Shown here: piece by piece, positions 12,176 to 23,152 of the stretch
How positions within the stretch are numbered: position 1 is the stretch's first letter
Layout: each line of letters begins with the position of its first letter
Origin: Puccinellia tenuiflora
Taxonomy: Eukaryota; Streptophyta; Magnoliopsida; Poales; Poaceae
DNA length: 64,000 nucleotides
Direction of reading: 5' to 3'
NCBI GenBank assembly: GCA_012064385.1
Contig: QRDG01000527.1
Location: forward strand, 2,879,547 to 2,943,546
Notes under the pieces: model-generated
Seen by the model: only the letters and a program-made list of their open reading frames with translations
Databases searched by the model: none
Told to the model about the DNA's origin: nothing
Made by a program: the position numbers and the translations under genes

Positions 12176-12639
12176 GACATATCGAGTATTTGCTCAGCCG
12201 AACGGCCTACTGTGTTGTTGGACCTGTATGGCGCAGCCCCCGAGTGTTCGAGTGCGGCCTAGGATTTTCGAGTGTTCGCTCAGCCTGACGGCCTACTTGT
12301 GAAACTCGAATGAGATTCGAGTGCTCATTCAGCCTGACGGCCTACTTGGTGGACTCGACAGACATATCGAGTATTTGCTCAGCCGAACGGCCTACTGTGT
12401 TGTTGGACCTGTATGGCGCAGCCCCCGAGTGCGTCGGGTGACGGCCTAGGATTTTCGAGTGGAACCTGTATGGCGCAGCCCCCGAGTGCGTCGGGTGGCG
12501 GCCTAGGTTTTAACTTAGACCTGTATGGCGCAAGCCTCCGAGTGCGTCGGGTGACGGCCTAGGCGAATTTGTTTGTGCCTGTGCGGCGCAACACCCGGGA
12601 GAGCATCGGGTGCGGCCAAGGCGATTTTGTTGTCGCGGC

Positions 12640-12910
12640 GGACCGGAGTCAACGCGTGGAGGTAGTCGACGCAGCGGACCGGAGTCAACGCGGCGGAAGT
12701 AGTCGACGCGGCGGACCGGAGTCGACGCGGCGGAAGTAGTCGACGCTGCGGACCGGAGTCGACGCGGCGGAAGTAGTCGACGCGGGGGACCGGGGTCGAT
12801 GCGGCGGAGGTAGTCGACGCGGCGGACCGGAGTCGACGCGGCGGAAGTAGTCGACGCGGCGGACCGGAGTCGACGCGGCGGAAGTAGTCAACGCGGCGGA
12901 CCGGAGTCGA
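12640..12910 (+). repeat. 37-bp GC-rich tandem array inside the LARD-like element
   Basis: About seven units built from GTCGACGCGGCGGACCGG followed by a second GTCGACGCGGCGG and AAGTA. Spacing is 37 bp where measured (for example 12665 to 12702). Confidence 0.8.
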
Positions 12911-12936
12911 CGCGGCGGGGGTGATGAAGGTGAAGC

Positions 12937-13240
12937 GCCAGCCTCCGAGTGTCGGAGACGGAGTCGACGAAGGTGGGGTCGACGAAGGTGGGGCCGCCAG
13001 CCTCCGAGTGTCGGAGACGGAGTCGACGAAGGTGGGGTCGACGAAGGTGGGGCCGCCAGCCTCCGAGTGTCGGAGACGGAGTCGACGAAGGTGGGGTCGA
13101 CGAAGGTGGGGCCGCCAGCCCCCGAGTGTCGGAGACGGAGCCGATGGAGGCGAAGTCGCCAGCCCCCGAGTGTCGGAGACGGAGTCGACGAAGGCGGGGC
13201 CGCCAGCCCCCGAGTGTCGGGGGCGGAGTCGACGAAGGCG
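12937..13240 (+). repeat. 59-bp tandem array inside the LARD-like element
   Basis: Units start at 12937, 12996, 13055 and 13114, exactly 59 bp apart, then degenerate. Each has a CCGAGTGTCGGAGACGG core and two GTCGACGAAGGTGG words. Confidence 0.85.
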
Positions 13241-14455
13241 CCCAAGTCGCGTGTCGCCGAGCTGGACGGTACATGTTGAAGTCGCCGAGATGTGCGCCTG
13301 TTGTTCCCGAGCTGGACGCCGTCGCAGTCGAGTCATGGCGCCTCGACTGTCGAGTTGTGGATGGCGAGACGAAGCCGTGCCTGTGCGAGGTTGGAGTCGA
13401 CCACGCCGAGTGTCGCAATGGTTGCCGTGGAGAAAATCGATTGTAGCGACGAGCGAGTCCGTGATCGCAGCCATGGCACTGCGGCCAATTGACGATGTAA
13501 TCTCCGTTTAGCAGCTCTGTAGCTGATTCGCGCGAGCGTCGATCTTGGAGTCGATGATGCTGAGGTCGAAACGGGCTACCGTGGACAACACCGCGGCGAG
13601 GTAGGAGTCGCGACAGTTGCGGGTCAGCGGTGGCCGACTGAATTTGTTGCGGAGTCGTCGCGTGGTCGTCCGCGTCTATGCTCGATGTACCAGCATGACT
13701 CCATCTCCAAACGGGCATGCAATACGAGATAAACATATATGAGTGTGGAGGATGATTAAGTAAAGTAATTAGTGTATAGAATAGTCAAAGAGTTGATCAG
13801 ATTGAGTAAAGGGAAAAGGTCACGCAGTGACTTCCCAGGTTCCTCAGAACTTGATCCAACTGTTCTGATCTTCTTCTTTCTTTTTCCGTTTCCGATCCTT
13901 GAGAAATCTGCAACATAGTGCAAGTCGGAAGTAGCGGAAATCCTCTAGAGAACTAATAAGCGCACAGAAATTTATAATAGAATAATAGCACCTGATTCTT
14001 TTGTTTGATAGCGCCATGGTTGGATGTCACAAGGACTCCCCGTGAAGGACAAGGAAATAAAATAGCTTTGCTTGGATTGTTTCGCATGCATGATCAAGCG
14101 ATCATTGTTTCACGCCTTGTGCTTAAAAGTGATCCAGCTTCTGAACCTTGTGCCGATCGAGGGACTCGGTGGCACGTACGTCCGGCTGAGTATCCGGATC
14201 CGGAGGCTAACAGATTGGATCGTACGAGTAATCGTACCGAATGCCGCCGCCACGGTTGATGAAGCTTATCGCTAGGTGCTATCTGGGTGTCTATCCTTGA
14301 TGTGTTGATCTTCTAGCGCTCGCGTAGACGATCCGCATGCCGCCGTTGCTGCTGAAGTCGAATCGCGAGATGCGATCTGGTTGCTGTTGTCGATGGAGAT
14401 TGGAGCCGCCGAAACGTTGAATCCAGCGCGCGTTCTTCCCACAGACGGCGCCAAT

Positions 14456-14850
14456 TGACGAGGTTGGGGCTCGGCAAATCCCTGAGTCGAGTACCCCGGG
14501 TTGATTGAGGGGGAGAGAGATGCGCGCTGGTAGTTCCGTCGGCTGACAAGCAAGGATTTACCCAGGTTCGGCCCCTCGTGGTGAGGTAAAGACCTACATC
14601 CTGCTTGTCTGATCTGTATAGATGATGATGTTACATGGTGGCCGCAAGGGCAATGGTGTGAGACGTGGTTCACCCCTATGGGGTACCCCTGCCTGGCTTT
14701 ATAAAGGGAGCCAGGTAGGGTTTACATGTTTTCTTGTATTGTACTCCAAGTCGTGTTTCATGGGCTTCTTTGGGCCTGTCAGGTGGGCCGTAGATTGGAT
14801 CGCACCAGGTATTACCAATGATAGGGGACCCGAAGGGTATATCCCCGTCA
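14456..14850 (-). repeat. 5' LTR of the LARD-like element
   Basis: 395 bp. Differs from the 3' LTR by one extra T near 14812. Directly followed on the minus strand by the primer-binding region at about 14440-14455. Confidence 0.9.
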
Positions 14851-14855
14851 AGACG

Positions 14856-15520
14856 AAAGAGGCAAAATTGAATATCTCATCTGTATGGGGACTAGGATTT
14901 CCTTCGCCAAAGGTGGGTCTCCGTGGTTCTTGTTCTTCACCGATGGCGAGATCAGTTCCTCCGCCTCCAACCTCGGTAAGGCCTCTTCTTCCCACAACGA
15001 AATTACCCAGCCTTTCAATGGCACCATATATTCCTCTAAATGTGGGGCTTTCATTTATCCCCCAGTTGGTGCGAGGAAGCTGCCAACGCTGGAGCAACAT
15101 CTTTGGCGGTTTTACACATCTGGAGGAACGGAGGATCTGTGCAAGCAACGACGGCACGAGCGATTCACGTTTAAAAACACGGAGAAATGGAGGATCAAAG
15201 AAGCTAAGGTGGCAAACGGGAAGCAGATCAACTTCAATTTTTGCAGCCCTTATTCACACCTTATTAAGCAAGGCGACTACATGAACGTGGGACTTCCCAA
15301 CTCGACCACAAACCCTGTTCTTTCTAGATAGATGGGTACAAAGCCAGAGTACAGAAAGGTTCGTTAGTACGATACGCAGACGCACTGCTTCACTGAAGAA
15401 GTAGCTAGCGAATTGTTACATGCATATGCAAGGGCACTGCTAAACTGCTAACTGATTAATTTCCTCTGATCTACGCGTGTACGGTGTACGTACTCAACCT
15501 AGGTAGTACGGAGTAGCTAG
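14856..15520. other. Right flank of the LARD insertion and downstream side of the bHLH gene
   Basis: Reading minus across the excised insertion (15157 to about 10713) leaves a continuous frame of roughly 145 codons without a known motif. I cannot decide whether this was a gene; no splice sites or domain support it. Confidence 0.3.
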
Positions 15521-16946
15521 CTACATCTCTGCTGCTTCTGTACGCTCCTCCTCTTGCTCGATCGTCTCGACGATGCGATGCACCGCCGCCGCGATGTCGT
15601 CCGCCGACGAGAGCCGGCAGTCGTCTTCCACCTGCGGCAGCCATCAACCAGATCATACAGCGCAGTTCAGAACTTCAGATACATGTATATACTGCATTAA
15701 TTTGCTAGGGAACAGAAAAAAAATGGCCATTCGATTTTGCTGTGCATGACACTACAGAGCACACACTGTGCCAGTCAATCAATCGATGAAACTTCGTCCT
15801 CGTTGCGGTGAAACACACGCAGAGGCGAGAGTTTGGAGGAGTCGTCCCGGACAATTAATGCACGGGAAAACGAGGCTAGTCAGTTGTTTCGGCGTGACGC
15901 GCTGCCAAACGGGGGGAATAAGAAACTCGAGCTAGCGTAGCGTTCGGGAAGACGCGGGCTAGCTAGCTATAGCTACGTACCTTGAGGCTGAGAGAGTATA
16001 GGGCCCTGTGGCCGGCGCTGGTGGCGTTGAGGTGCAGCACGGCGAGCCGGTGGCCCTGCAGCCCGGCCACGATCCTCAGCAGCTGCCTCGGACGCCGCCG
16101 CGACAGCACCTTCAGGTTGGCGTGGCTCTCCACGATGGTCACCTCGATGTCCGCCACGGCCGAATGCTTCGAGCCGGACGTCATCGCGTCGGCATCGGCA
16201 TCGGCGGCGGTGTTGGCACTGCGGTCGTCCGCAGATGTGGCGGCGGCATCCGGGGCGTGGCGGGGCACGCTCGTCGTGTACTGCGGGAAGGTGAAGAAGT
16301 CCGCGAAGGGCACTACGGCGTCGCCGGCGACGGGAGATCCGTGGCGGACGCGGACGTGGCGGTGCGCCTCCAGGCACTGGACAAGCTGCTCCAGCTCCTT
16401 GACGTAGTTGATTGCGCCGCCAATTATGGACGCCTGGTCGCCCTAGCAGCAAATCACAATAATCACGCTGTGATGATTTTCTTTCTCGAAGATTGCATCC
16501 CAATTTTAAATTTTTTACTGCACAATTATAAACACTCCCTATCTAGGCCTAGGCGTACGTACCCTTTGCACGTAGGAGGGCGGCATGATGGAGCGGAGCA
16601 CGGCGAGGTACTCGTTCATCTGTTTGCGGCGGTTGCGCTCGACGGCGATGTGGGTCATCCGCTGGCTCTCCGCCTCCTCCACGTTCTTCACGCTCCTCGC
16701 CCTGCGGCGCTTCCTCCTCCCTGCCGCAGACATCGCCGCCGCGCTCTCAGCACCCTCCGCGTCTTCCCGGCCACCGCCGTCCACCGGTGCTGGCAAGGAG
16801 TAGCTGCCGTCCGGGACTTGGGTGCCCGGGATCGTCACCAGAGAGGCGCCCCAGCACGCGTTGCTCCCCTCCAGCTCCAGCAGCCCCTCCATGACACCAC
16901 CGTACCCAAAGAATCCCCCGGAGGACACCACGGCCTCCAATGCCAT
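15521..16946 (-). CDS. bHLH transcription factor with C-terminal ACT-like domain (group Ia type)
   Basis: Three minus-strand exons, 16946-16563, 16442-15981 and 15631-15521, join in phase with GT-AG introns to give 318 aa. An N-terminal MALEAVV-type start is followed by a basic cluster (GRRKRRRARS) and then the bHLH. The basic region HIAVERNRR at about residues 98-106 has the His-Glu-Arg pattern of E-box/G-box binders. The loop and helix 2 (about 129-150) span the exon 1-2 junction. The C-terminal third (from about residue 222) has the alternating beta-alpha pattern of an ACT-like dimerisation domain. This layout is that of plant group Ia bHLHs, the group that includes the stomatal-lineage factors and the bHLH94/96 branch. 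It should act in the nucleus as a dimer. A MULE ends 417 bp upstream of the ATG and may affect its promoter. Confidence 0.88.
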
Positions 16947-17362
16947 ACGGCCCCCTGATCAAGAAAGAAACCCCCAAGGATTTGACGAAGAGGGGTAGAG
17001 AGAGATCACTAGCTATCGGTACATGGCTAGCTCCATGACCAGATCGATCGACGAGGTTTGTGGCGTACGTACGTGGCTGCTGCTATTGCTTGTGTCACCA
17101 GGTTGGGCGAGATGCCCAGAGGTCAGAAGAGCTTTTCAAGGTGACGAGAATAATTTATACTCCCAGCTACAGTAGCTAGCTGTGGGCCGGATAGGCCGGA
17201 CGCGGGGGGGTTTCCGGTGTGATTAGGCCATGATTTGGTCGGACCGCGGGCACTGCACGGCACGGCACGTCGTGCCATAGTACTGGCAGAGACGACGGGA
17301 CGGCATGAGCGCGGGGCTAGCCTGCCATCGGGAAATGCAACGCTAGCTTTGCTAAAAACAAC
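16947..17362 (-). promoter_or_regulatory. Remaining native upstream region of the bHLH gene
   Basis: About 416 bp between the bHLH start codon and the MULE insertion. Contains CAAGGTGACGAG and repeated GTACGTACGTGG-like words. No TATA box could be assigned with confidence, although TTTATACT occurs near 17154. Confidence 0.4.
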
Positions 17363-17613
17363 GTGAAATTTAACGAATTTGACCCTTTTTCGAAAAGATT
17401 TCACAAAATGGATCCAAATTCAAAATAATTTCAGATTTGACCCTTTTTTATGGCGCCCGGCCCCAGGGCGCCATATCAGGAACCATGACGCCTTGGTCAA
17501 AGGCGCCATGGACCGGCCACGTCACCCCCAGCTCAGCACCATGACGCCCCAGGGAAAGGCGCCATACTCACTACCATGGCGCCCCGGCCCAAGGCGCCAT
17601 GCCACTTAGGGTT
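17363..17613 (+). repeat. Left terminal inverted repeat of the MULE with four palindromes
   Basis: Pairs with 28277-28527. The outer part is AT-rich with AATTTGACCC and TTTCGAAAAGATTTCAC. The inner part has 25-bp palindromes at 17450-17474, 17485-17509, 17541-17565 and 17575-17599. Copies 2 and 3 carry ATGACGCC instead of ATGGCGCC in the outer arm, and the right terminus shows the mirror pattern. Confidence 0.9.
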
Positions 17614-18545
17614 TAGAACCCTAGATCGAGCCGCCGCCCTCTCCTGCTCGTCCATCCCGTTCCGCTCCCACTGACCCCCGACGCCGCCGCCGCAGCCCGC
17701 ATCCGCCGCCGCCCCGCCGCCCCCAACTGGCCGAGACGCCGCCGCAGCCCGCATCCGCCGCCGCAGCCCACATCAACCGGCCGAGACGCCGCCGCCCCAA
17801 CCGGCCGAGACGCCGCCGCCCCAACCGGCCGACCCCGACGCCCCCAACCGGCCGACGCAGCCGCCGCCGTCGGTCCACGCGAGCTGCCGCCGCCGCCACC
17901 GGGCCACGCGAGCAGACGCCGCCGCCGGTCCACGCGAGCCGCCGCCCTCACCTGCTCGTCGCCGTCCTAATGGAGGACGGCTGACCGAGCTTATTCCCTC
18001 TGCTGGGGCTCGTCGTCCCCCGCCCCCACGCTCGTGAGCCCGCCCCCGCCCCTGTGCTCGTCGTACCCCGGTCCTGTTGAAGGTAAGCTCCGCCTCGTCT
18101 CCGATTTGTTGTCATGAATATTTAGGGATACTTATTTGTAGTAATTTTATGCTTTGGTTTGTATTTTTAGTAGTAGGCATATGGATTAAGGGTTGATTTT
18201 CTCACCGATTTATAGTTTTAGTATGTGCAAATTTGACATGCTTAGGGTTGAATTTATCACCGTATATTTAGGGTTCAATATTTGTAGTACTTGTATGCTT
18301 AGGGTTGAATTATTAGTAGAATTGTGGTACTATTATTAGTAGGTATATGAATCTGTTCAATTTGTCACCGTAAATATAGTTAGATATACTTAGATATATG
18401 AATCTGTTGAATTTGTCACCGTATCTATTAGTAGAATTGTGGTACTTTTATGCTTAGGTATTTTTTTAGGTCAATTGTTGTAGCAATTTTAAGGTTGCTT
18501 AAATGTTTATTTGACATGTTTGCACCTTACTTACTTTATTGCAGG

Positions 18546-20902
18546 ATGTCTCGCCTTATTCAAGATGTGTACGATAAGAATCACCGTGCTATGTATATTG
18601 CGGAAAGAGGAGTGGTTTTTCCACACCTACACCTGAGGTCCTCAAGGGTTGACAGTAAGGATGAAGCGCGACATCCGAAGATGAAGTATGATGAGCGATA
18701 CACGAACTACATCCGTCGCCTCGGGCTTCTCCCTTTTATCACTATGGTTTCTCGTGGGATGCCAAAGATGAACCCTTGTGCCATCACCGCACTCGTTGAC
18801 CGATGGCGTCCCGAGACACATACCTTTCACCTGCCATGTGGGGAGATGACCGTGACTTTGCAGGATGTTTCAATGATCCTCGCACTACCCATCAAGGGGC
18901 AGCCTGTGTGTAAGAGCACTGACACTGCAGGATGGCGTGGGCTTATGACGGACTTCCTTGGACAGGAGCCGGGGCTCCCGAACAAAGCCGCGGGCGCACC
19001 CTTTTCTTGGATTGCTCAGAACTTTGCAGTATGCCCACCGGACTTACCAGAGGATTCTGAGATTGTGCAACAACATTGCCGAGCATACGTCTGGTATGTT
19101 TTGAGTCGGGTCCTTTTTCCGGATGGCACAGGGGTGAACGCTCCATTCATGTGGCTGCAGATGTTAGCTAGTTGGGACTTCGGTCTTAGTTGGGGTACAG
19201 CGGCACTAGCTTACTTGTACCGTCAGGTATAACTTATCTCTTAGTACTGTGATGTGGTTAAACTTGTATTTATCTAACTCGTGCTAATGTGCTCATCATT
19301 TTACTTGTGTAGTTGGACGAGGCGTGCCGTAGGGGGCAAGTTGGTAAAGAATCCAATATTGGAGGCTGCATGTTGCTCCTATCCATATGGAGTTGGGAGC
19401 ACCTTCCTGTTGGGAGACCCACTCCGGGGTTATGGGCGCCATGGGAGGATCATAACGACCCAGCACGTTTTGCTACATGGGCGTATAGGTGGGATAATGT
19501 GGATGGTATGGTTGGTACCTCGAAGGCTCAGTACATGCGCTACAGCAGCGAGTTCGATATCCTAACTCCGGAGCATGTAAGCTCGTTCTCTTCTGTAATT
19601 CTGTTCCACTATTGTCGTATTGGAAGTATGAAACTAATAATCAATTTTCCTTTTTTTTTGGAAAGGTTACTTGGGAGCCATACGGACCGGCCGGCATGAT
19701 TGGTTCTATCGAGATCACGTACCCTCTTAACCCGATGTGTTTAGCCGAACAACATCTTTGGCGGATGAGATGTCCACTAATATGTATTTATGCCGTCGAG
19801 TGGCACCTTCCAAACCGGGTTATGAGACAATTTGGATTATATCAGAAGACTCCGCCAAAGTATACCGACACGGATTTCTATTTGCACGAGTAAGTTTTGT
19901 ATTGTCGTTGTAATATTATAATTGTTTTGCGGACCACATTTGAGATTGAATGTTCCTATGTAGGATGGACAAGATGAAGCAGAAAACTGAAAAGAATTGG
20001 CCAAGGAAGCATGCAAAGTACATAAATGAGTTTGAACAGAAGATTGCATCAATTGAATACAAGATGGAGCATGGGGGTCTGTCGGTGGAGCGCCCTCATG
20101 ATGATGCAGCATTCAATGAATATCTTGTTTGGCTTAGCGCTAACACTCGTCTTAAGCTCAATGCTCCTGCTTTCGTTTCTTCTGATATTTTGGATATGCC
20201 GAATCCTGGTTTTGACCATTTGGCCAATATTGAGTACAACAGGCTCGTAAGAGGGGGTCGACGGCAAGAATTAGCGCCTATAGTAAACTTCGTGGTGAGA
20301 TATTGTGTTATATATCCATACTACCATATATTCATTTCATAACTAACATCTGAATTTGTTTTTGCAGCAATCTGAACTTGGGAAACATGCTAACAATGTC
20401 GGGCGTGCCCTTCGTTACCCTCCTGGATCTGAACAATCTGAGTCCTCCCTTAGAGCATTTGCTGAGGTATTAAACTATTTGTTGTTATCCTTTTACGAAA
20501 GTGGTTGAAAAATATAAACCTGTAATTTTATCTTATTTGCAGCGTGCGAAGACCTGGGCACGCGGCTTAGGTGCTCTTTTAGGTTGTCGTACCGACGACA
20601 CTGCTGCTACATGGTCGGGCGAGGCGTCAAGCGGTGGACATGGTGCATCCGGAGGACGAGGATCCTCGAGCCATGCACACGGAGGATCTTCGAGCCAAGC
20701 CCGTTTCTCTCTTGAGGACGAGGATGTAAGTGACGGGGCCGATGCTCATGATGAGATCAACACTTCGCAGCTGTCCGACGCACCTGATATTACTCAGGAG
20801 CCACGTGATTTTGAGCTTCGTTCTAGGCCTAAGCAACGGAAGATCTATACCCGTCTGACTATGACCGGCCTAAGCCAAGGCCTAAGTCAAGACCACGTCT
20901 AG
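18546..20902 (+). CDS. Plant mobile domain (PMD, aminotransferase-like) protein carried by the MULE
   Basis: Six exons join in phase: 18546-19226, 19313-19576, 19666-19889, 19964-20294, 20368-20466 and 20543-20902 (652 aa). A 5' leader intron from about 18083 to 18544 ends directly before the ATG. Residues of about 40-330 carry the PMD pattern: RLGLLPF, ALVDRWRPETHTFHLP, TLQDVSMILALPIKG, WLQMLASW. Known PMD proteins occur both as domesticated silencing factors (the MAIL1/MAIN family) and inside Gypsy and MULE elements; here the element context is clear. The C-terminal part is Ser/Gly/His-rich and then acidic. The frame closes at 20902, but the next frame stays open to 21009 with a Pro/Arg-rich then acidic and basic tail typical of the family. 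A one-base indel near 20850 therefore probably truncated the last 35 or so residues. The biochemical function of PMD in transposons is not established. Confidence 0.85.
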
Positions 20903-21242
20903 TTGTTGATCAAGATCAAGAGGAGGAGGAGGAGGCCCAAGAGGAGGAGCCTCCTGTGAGGAGGTTGCGCACCAAGAGGGCTTCCAAGAGGGGCAAGGGG
21001 CCTGCCTGAAATGTGTATTAGACTTGTATTGGACTTTGTTGTAGTAATATTATTGTTGCACTATTGTACGTTAATGTGGTGTGTCTTGAATTTGATGTAT
21101 GTTGGTGAATTATGTGTACTTTGTTGAGTTTGAAGTGAATGTTGAACTGTTATATTTCAATGATACTTTGTTGAGCTGTTATATTTCAATGAATTATGTG
21201 TACTGTTATATTTCAATGATACTTTGTTCAGGAAAACAGGTC

Positions 21243-21337
21243 ATGGCGCCTTGCCCCGAGGCGCCATGTTCGGTTGTATGGCGCCTTTCCCTGGGGCGCT
21301 ATGGTGTTCAGTACGGCGCCTTTCCCTGGGGCGCCAT
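21243..21337 (+). repeat. Internal cluster of three MULE palindromes
   Basis: Copies at 21243-21267, 21279-21303 and 21313-21337, each with 8-base arms and a 9-base spacer. They lie after the PMD gene and before the leader of the next gene, as a promoter- or terminator-associated block. Confidence 0.85.
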
Positions 21338-21748
21338 ACTACTAAACTATACCTACCCACGGGCACGAACAGAGGCCACTTTGTCCAGCTTCCCCTCTGT
21401 TTCGTGCCCAGCAGATGCCGCCGCCCCCCTTCCGCCCCAACCTCTCTCCTCTCAAATCCCTCTCTTGAATCTGCAGATCTGAGCTTTTCTTCAGTGGATT
21501 TACTTCCTCCACGAAATCTGAAGGTATTCCCCTCATTTTTCCTTGTTTTTATTGGTTTAGAACCTCACACTTGAATGATTTTGGATAAACTCTAATTCGT
21601 CCACTACGAGGATTTAGGTGTTATATTTCGTGATTTCGTGGTAATACGTACGGAGTCATGTTGATTGTCATTAAATCCAACAATTTTTTTTGGAGAAATC
21701 GTAATTATCAAATATGAACTGGTTCCCTATATCATGTAGACCGGAACA

Positions 21749-23110
21749 ATGGAATCGCGTGGCAAGCGGAAAGCAACCCAACCGTTGAAACAAAAGGAGG
21801 ATGTGCCCGGGCCGAGTGTGAACAAGGTATTGAAACAGAAGGAAGTTCTGCCTGGTCCTACTGCCAAGAAGGTTCCACAAAAAAAGGTACCAAAGGGAAA
21901 TGATTTCATGACCATGCGTTTGAAAGAATGGATTGAAAATAGGTTGACAGTAGACCCGTACTTAACACCAAGAGAGAAACTCCGTGATAGGCGTTTTTGG
22001 AATGAACAACAAGCAACCATATATAAAGTTGTGATTGAGAAGAAGAGCAAGGAGATTGTAGAACAAAAGTCTGTGGATTTCAATTATATTGAGGAGAATG
22101 CGCACCAATTTCCTAATCTTATTTCTGTATGTCAAAGCTTGGGATTTTATAAGATCATGGAATTCAATCAAATGTACAATGTGGAGGTAGTTAAGCAATT
22201 TTATGCAACCGTGTTTTTTGTTGAAGACAAGGAGAAGACGTTGAAATGGATGACCGGTGAGGAAATGTTTACTGCCCCCTTCATCGACTTTGCCAAAGCC
22301 ATGGGGTACCAGGAACAATTCGAATCGGGACTGAGCATGCCATGTTATGGGAAAGGTGCTCCACCTAGTAAGAACTGTCTTAAGGGTCACTATCCGAAAG
22401 ATTATCGTGGTGTTGGCAAAATCGTTGGGTTGAAGCACAGATACTACTACTTAATGAAGCTTCTCAATGTGACCATTTGTCCTAAGGGTGGCGACTTTGG
22501 CTTGATTCGAGGTCATGTCATTCAGCTCTTGTACCAAGCTCGTTATTGTGATGGCGAGATAGATGTCATGCAATGGATGTACGAGACCATGAGACAAGTC
22601 ATAATAAAGCGACGGTCTCTATGTTATGGACCATACATCTACGCCTTCATCAAATATGTGAAGACCAATCGATATGAACGTACGCCACCTCTTGTGGATT
22701 TGTTCCCGGAAGATGTTCCGCATCCGGCGTACCAACCTATGGTGAAACGCATAGAGTCGAAGACGAACTCCCCAACTCGCTCAAGACAAGTTCACGTGGG
22801 TGAATCATCTAATGGAAGTGGACTACTCAACTACTTCACTTCATTGTGGTCTATGTGCAAGGACACGCATACGCGGGAGCATAAGATGCATGCTCTTCAA
22901 AAAAAACATCTACGCGAGTTTCGGGAAGACCGTAGGCAACGTGGGTTCAACAACGTTCCTCATGATGGGCCCGACCTAGATGCAAGTGACATAGAAGAAT
23001 TTGAGATGCCACCTCTCAATGAAGAAGACTTCCGCGGTTTTGTTGGTATGCCACCGCCATTTGCTGCAGATCACGAAGAGGGTGAGGAGTCCGGATCTAG
23101 TGAAGACTAG
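21749..23110 (+). CDS. 453-aa transposon-borne protein of unknown function
   Basis: A single uninterrupted frame. The 5' leader probably has an intron (donor near 21524 AAG|GTATTC, acceptor just before 21738). The first 45 residues are Lys/Pro/Gln-rich and basic. The middle part (about 50-350) is globular with motifs such as EWIENRLTVDP, FPNLISVCQSLGF, VVKQFYATVFF and WMTGEEM. The pattern 'polypeptide goes into a field, grows a segment, hits a conserved Trp' recalls the putative plant transposon protein domain seen in grass elements, but I cannot confirm that. The C-terminus is acidic and Ser-rich. It sits between the PMD gene and the central hairpin in the same orientation as PMD. Function unknown; an accessory role in transposition or in countering silencing is only a guess. 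Confidence 0.7.
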   Translation: MESRGKRKATQPLKQKEDVPGPSVNKVLKQKEVLPGPTAKKVPQKKVPKGNDFMTMRLKEWIENRLTVDPYLTPREKLRDRRFWNEQQATIYKVVIEKKSKEIVEQKSVDFNYIEENAHQFPNLISVCQSLGFYKIMEFNQMYNVEVVKQFYATVFFVEDKEKTLKWMTGEEMFTAPFIDFAKAMGYQEQFESGLSMPCYGKGAPPSKNCLKGHYPKDYRGVGKIVGLKHRYYYLMKLLNVTICPKGGDFGLIRGHVIQLLYQARYCDGEIDVMQWMYETMRQVIIKRRSLCYGPYIYAFIKYVKTNRYERTPPLVDLFPEDVPHPAYQPMVKRIESKTNSPTRSRQVHVGESSNGSGLLNYFTSLWSMCKDTHTREHKMHALQKKHLREFREDRRQRGFNNVPHDGPDLDASDIEEFEMPPLNEEDFRGFVGMPPPFAADHEEGEESGSSED

Positions 23111-23152
23111 TTCTACTGTTCATCTTGTGTAATAATATGTACTCTCAATTCG

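Larger units (their letters stand above)
10834..14850 (-). mobile_element. Young non-coding LTR retrotransposon (LARD-like), 4.0 kb
   Basis: Direct LTRs at 10834-11227 and 14456-14850 run TG...CA and are flanked by a perfect 5-bp target duplication, AGACG (10829-10833, 14851-14855). On the minus strand the primer-binding region beside the 5' LTR reads TTGGCGCCGTCTGTGG, close to the tRNA-Asp type. A purine tract, ACTCGGGGGCTAC, precedes the 3' LTR. The element is therefore transcribed leftward. The interior has no gag, protease, reverse transcriptase or integrase; it is largely tandem arrays. It must use proteins from another, probably Gypsy, element. The LTRs differ by about one inserted base, so insertion was recent. 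Open frames of up to 319 codons on the minus strand come from the arrays and are not convincing proteins. Confidence 0.9.

Noticed and set aside
11642..12302. Plus-strand repetitive frames over the 48-bp array
   Set aside because: The repeat unit is a multiple of three, so a repeated peptide appears by chance in two overlapping frames.
12515..13736. Minus-strand open frames of 319, 282 and 186 codons
   Set aside because: They run through the 37- and 59-bp tandem arrays of a non-coding LTR element; all frames stay open because the units lack stops. No domain and no codon bias.
15963..16958. Plus-strand 316-codon frame opposite the bHLH gene
   Set aside because: A shadow of GC-rich coding exons that reads through an intron; the minus-strand spliced model explains the region.
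17450..17599. Palindrome array as a possible CRISPR or attachment-site array
   Set aside because: Spacers are only 9 nt, the host is a plant, and the array is part of a MULE terminus.
17613..17951. GC-rich frames after the left MULE terminus
   Set aside because: Part of the 5' leader of the PMD gene; GC-rich repeats such as GCCGCC keep several frames open.
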